Source: Alphaproteobacteria bacterium (lineage in GTDB: Bacteria; Pseudomonadota; Alphaproteobacteria; Caulobacterales; Caulobacteraceae). From it: DNA of 64,000 nucleotides. The notes below the pieces were generated by a model. That model did no database searches. It was given only the letters and a program-made list of their open reading frames with translations, and was not told where the DNA came from. Where the stretch lies: assembly GCA_018821435.1 (NCBI GenBank), contig JAHJME010000037.1, forward strand, positions 124,001 through 188,000, written 5' to 3'. Both the position numbers and the translations under genes were made by a program. Shown one piece after another: positions 61,840-64,000 of the stretch (its first letter is position 1; each line of letters begins with the position of its first letter).

Positions 61840-62640
61840 GTGAAGATCGTGATCATCGGCGGCAGCGGCCGCATCGGCAGGAAGCTGGTCTTCGACCTGC
61901 GCCAGAACGACTATCGCGTGCTGGAGGCGTCCCCGAGTTTCGGCGTCGACGCCATCAGCGGCTTCGGTCTGGACGAGGCCCTGGAGGGCGCCGAGGTGAT
62001 GGTCGACGTGTCCAATTCGCCCACGCTGGACGGCGAGACCGCGCTGCGGTTCTTCGACACCGCGGGGTTACGCCTGGCGGCGGCGGCGCGCGCCGCCGGT
62101 ATTCGACATCACGTCGCACTGTCGATCGTCGGGACCGACCGCTTGCAGGCCAGCGGCTATTTCCGGGCCAAGAAGCGCCAGGAGGACCTTATCAAGGCCT
62201 CGGGTCTGCCGTTCACCATTCTGCGCTCGACGCAGTTCTTCGAGTTCATCGCCGGTGTGGTCCAGGACGGGGCGCGGGCGGAGGTGAGGATATCCCCGGC
62301 CTGTGTCCAGCCGATTTCGGGCCTGGATGTCGCCGAAGCCCTGGCCGATCTGGCGACGGGGGCGCCGCTGAACGACACCATCGAAGTCGCTGGGCCGGAA
62401 CGCTTCCGGTTGTCCGACCTCGCGGTCGAGGTGCTGACTGCCTACGAAGACAGCCGTCGCGTGGCGCCCGATCCCGCCGCCACCTATTTTGGCGCGACGC
62501 TCGAAGAGACGTCGCTGCTCCCGGGCCGGAACGCCCGCATCGCGGCGTTGGGCTTCGACGACTGGCTGCGGTCTTCATTGCAGCCGACCCCCGTCGCCAC
62601 CGAGCCTGCGCCGCGCAACGCGAGGGGGCGTAGATGCTGA
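61840..62640 (+). CDS. NmrA-type NAD(P)-binding protein (paralog)
   Basis: 266 aa from GTG 61840 with GGAGGAGA upstream. MKIVIIGGSGRIGRKLVFDL, VSNSPTLDGETALRFFDTAG, HHVALSIVGTDRLQASGYFRAKKRQEDLIKASGLPFTILRSTQFFEF. It parallels the protein at 49313-50068 along its length. It is a likely NADPH-binding redox protein. It converges with the TetR gene. Confidence 0.9.
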   Translation: MKIVIIGGSGRIGRKLVFDLRQNDYRVLEASPSFGVDAISGFGLDEALEGAEVMVDVSNSPTLDGETALRFFDTAGLRLAAAARAAGIRHHVALSIVGTDRLQASGYFRAKKRQEDLIKASGLPFTILRSTQFFEFIAGVVQDGARAEVRISPACVQPISGLDVAEALADLATGAPLNDTIEVAGPERFRLSDLAVEVLTAYEDSRRVAPDPAATYFGATLEETSLLPGRNARIAALGFDDWLRSSLQPTPVATEPAPRNARGRRC

Positions 62641-62666
62641 CGACCATCGCGGCGAGACAGGCCGGC

Positions 62667-63290
62667 CTAGCGCGGTCGCAGGCCGTCCAGGAACAGCGCG
62701 ACGGCGGAGCGCACGATCGCGTCGATCTCCGCCGGGGCGGGCGGCGGTCGCAACCCCAGGACCACCTGCAGGTGCAGGTTGTCGCGCGTCAGGCCGACGA
62801 AATGCTCCGCGTGGATCGCGGGGTCGAGCATCGCGATCTCGCCCCGGGCGGCGGCCCGTTCCAGGACCTCGCGCAGCGCGGCGGACGTGCGCCCCGGCCC
62901 CTTGTCGTAGAACGCCTCGGCCAGGGCGCGATCACGGTGCGCCTCGGCGACCACCACCCGATAGATGCCCAGAACCGTGGGCGACATGTAGACCTCCAGG
63001 AGCCGGCGGCCGAACGCAGCGAGGGTCTCCCGCAGGTCCCGCCCGGCGGCCTCGTCGATTTCAAGCGTCGCCAGCGCCTGGTCGGCGTTCTGCGAGACGA
63101 TGGCGGTGAACAGCCCGGCCTTGCTGCCGAACTGCGCGTAGATGTTCCGCTTCGACCCGCCGGCGCGCGCGATGATCGCGTCGATGCTCGTGGCCGCGTA
63201 GCCGCGCTCGAAGAAGAGCGCCGCGGCCGTCTCCAGGACGGCGCGGCGTCGGTCCTCGCCGCGCGGCGCCCGGCTCGCCTCGTCTGTCAT
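62667..63290 (-). CDS. TetR-family regulator
   Basis: 207 aa from ATG 63290. HTH: AVLETAAALFFERGYAATSIDAIIARAGGSKRNIYAQFGSKAGLF. A C-terminal TetR_C-type helical domain follows. It is divergent from the membrane-fusion protein gene at 63379 with a clear palindrome between them, so it is a probable repressor of that efflux system. Confidence 0.93.
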   Translation of the reverse strand: MTDEASRAPRGEDRRRAVLETAAALFFERGYAATSIDAIIARAGGSKRNIYAQFGSKAGLFTAIVSQNADQALATLEIDEAAGRDLRETLAAFGRRLLEVYMSPTVLGIYRVVVAEAHRDRALAEAFYDKGPGRTSAALREVLERAAARGEIAMLDPAIHAEHFVGLTRDNLHLQVVLGLRPPPAPAEIDAIVRSAVALFLDGLRPR

Positions 63291-63332
63291 TCCGATCCGC
63301 CTCCCATGCGAACGCCCTTGACCGGTACTGGG

Positions 63333-63359
63333 CGTTACCAATAGGCGTCAATGGTAACG
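63333..63359. promoter_or_regulatory. TetR operator (CGTTACCA-N11-TGGTAACG)
   Basis: Perfect 8-bp arms CGTTACCA (63333-63340) and TGGTAACG (63352-63359) in the 88-nt gap between the TetR gene and the HlyD gene. A second overlapping repeat, GGTAA-N6-TTACC, covers 63353-63368. Confidence 0.75.
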
Positions 63360-63378
63360 ATTATTACCGGAGGTCGTC

Positions 63379-64000
63379 ATGGCCCAGCTCAGCAGGAAGA
63401 AGATCTTCGGCCTCGCCCTCTGCCTGACGGCGCTTGCCCTGGCGGTGGGCGGGTGGGCGTGGCTCGCCGGACAGGCGCCCTCCACCGACAACGCCTATGT
63501 CCGCGGTGACATCACCTCACTCGCGCCGAAGGTCGCCGGCTATGTCGTCGCCGTGGAGGTGGCCGACAACGAGACCGTGCGGGCGGGCGAGGTCCTGTTC
63601 CGCATCGACGACGCGGATTACCGGGCCCGGCTCGCCCAGGCCGAGGCGAACGTCGTGGCCGCTCAGGCGCGCCTGGCCAACATCGAGGCCGAGACCCGGC
63701 TGCAGCACACGGTCGTGCGGCAGGCCGACGCCCAGCGGCGCGCGTCGCTCGCGGACCTGGGCCTTGCGGCCAAGGCCAGCGCGCGCCGCCGGGCGCTGAT
63801 CGAGAGCAGCGCGGTGAGCCAGGCGCAGGTGGACGAGAGCGACGCGGCGAAGGACCGCGCCGACGCGGGCCTCTCCGGCGCCTCGGCCACCCTCCAGGCC
63901 CAGAAGCAGAAGATCGACGTGCTGGCCACCCAGCGGGACGCGGCCGCCGCGGCCATCGCCCAGGCTGAGGCCGCGCGCGATCTGGCGCGGATCGACCTGG
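63379..64000 (+). CDS. HlyD/EmrA-type membrane-fusion protein (partial, right edge)
   Basis: At least 207 residues, cut by the window end. N-terminal signal anchor (KKIFGLALCLTALALAVGGWAWLAG), then the lipoyl hinge TDNAYVRGDITSLAPKVAGYVVAVEVADNETVRAGEVLFRIDDADYRARLAQAEANV and the start of a long coiled-coil hairpin. EmrA-type adaptors work with an inner-membrane pump and an outer-membrane factor. The pump gene would be beyond the window. Regulation by the adjacent TetR is likely. Confidence 0.93.
   Translation, partial: MAQLSRKKIFGLALCLTALALAVGGWAWLAGQAPSTDNAYVRGDITSLAPKVAGYVVAVEVADNETVRAGEVLFRIDDADYRARLAQAEANVVAAQARLANIEAETRLQHTVVRQADAQRRASLADLGLAAKASARRRALIESSAVSQAQVDESDAAKDRADAGLSGASATLQAQKQKIDVLATQRDAAAAAIAQAEAARDLARIDL

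Noticed and set aside
1-64000. tRNA, rRNA, CRISPR arrays, insertion sequences
   Set aside because: None was found by reading. No clover-leaf T-loop signatures, spaced direct repeat arrays or transposase motifs were noticed; a covariance-model search was not possible.

Overview
This window looks like a chromosomal segment of a GC-rich alphaproteobacterium of the Caulobacterales type (Caulobacter, Phenylobacterium or Brevundimonas-like). That is an inference from the high GC, the FixLJ oxygen-sensing pair, the alphaproteobacterial LexA box (GTTC-N7-GTTC) and protein similarity as recalled; no database search was run. No rRNA, tRNA, CRISPR array, insertion sequence, replication origin or partition gene was recognised.

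Region 1 (1-9 kb) is a signalling cluster. It holds a truncated MHYV-PAS membrane sensor, a small protein, a PAS hybrid kinase, a globin-coupled chemotaxis-type transducer, a winged-helix regulator, a receiver-only response regulator without a normal start codon, and an unmistakable fixL-fixJ pair that keeps the heme-binding residues.

Region 2 (9-43.4 kb) looks like a conjugative or integrative element. It opens with a MNT-HEPN fusion protein, DUF736 and an SOS-box-driven dnaE2 operon that lacks imuA and imuB but carries a 27-codon ORF and an internally duplicated protein. Two zinc-ribbon proteins and a SRAP (YedK/HMCES) protein follow. Next come a candidate oriT with an RP4-like nick core, a MobC-like protein and a relaxase. 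Cargo follows: a type II CBASS anti-phage operon (CD-NTase, Cap2, Cap3, Cap5; 17.6-22.2 kb), an unknown membrane protein, and a redox/detoxification set (two SDRs, GST, DoxX, epoxide hydrolase, NTF2-like) with HxlR and LysR regulators. The element ends with a tightly overlapping virB1-virB11, virD4, LPD7 operon (42.2 to 30.4 kb, minus strand). That operon has a divergent LuxR-type regulator, a perfect palindrome between them, and an XRE regulator. No integrase was seen, so the boundaries are not established.

Region 3 (43.4-64 kb) is a stress, redox and signalling region. It contains a histidine kinase, several alpha/beta hydrolases (some with Tat signals), SDR and NmrA-type oxidoreductases, an HD protein and an AhpD-like protein. 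It also contains a six-PAS FixL-like kinase followed by three response regulators, an outer-membrane beta-barrel protein, an AraC regulator, a metallo-beta-lactamase-fold enzyme, a TMEM175-type channel, and a divergent TetR / HlyD-EmrA pair with a clear operator. A GATAGG motif pair with 22-bp spacing recurs about 100 bp upstream of some of these genes.

The most interesting candidates are the CBASS cargo with a Cap2 that has no cysteine where the E1 cysteine is expected, the SOS-controlled dnaE2 operon with an unknown duplicated partner in place of ImuA/ImuB, and the oriT.
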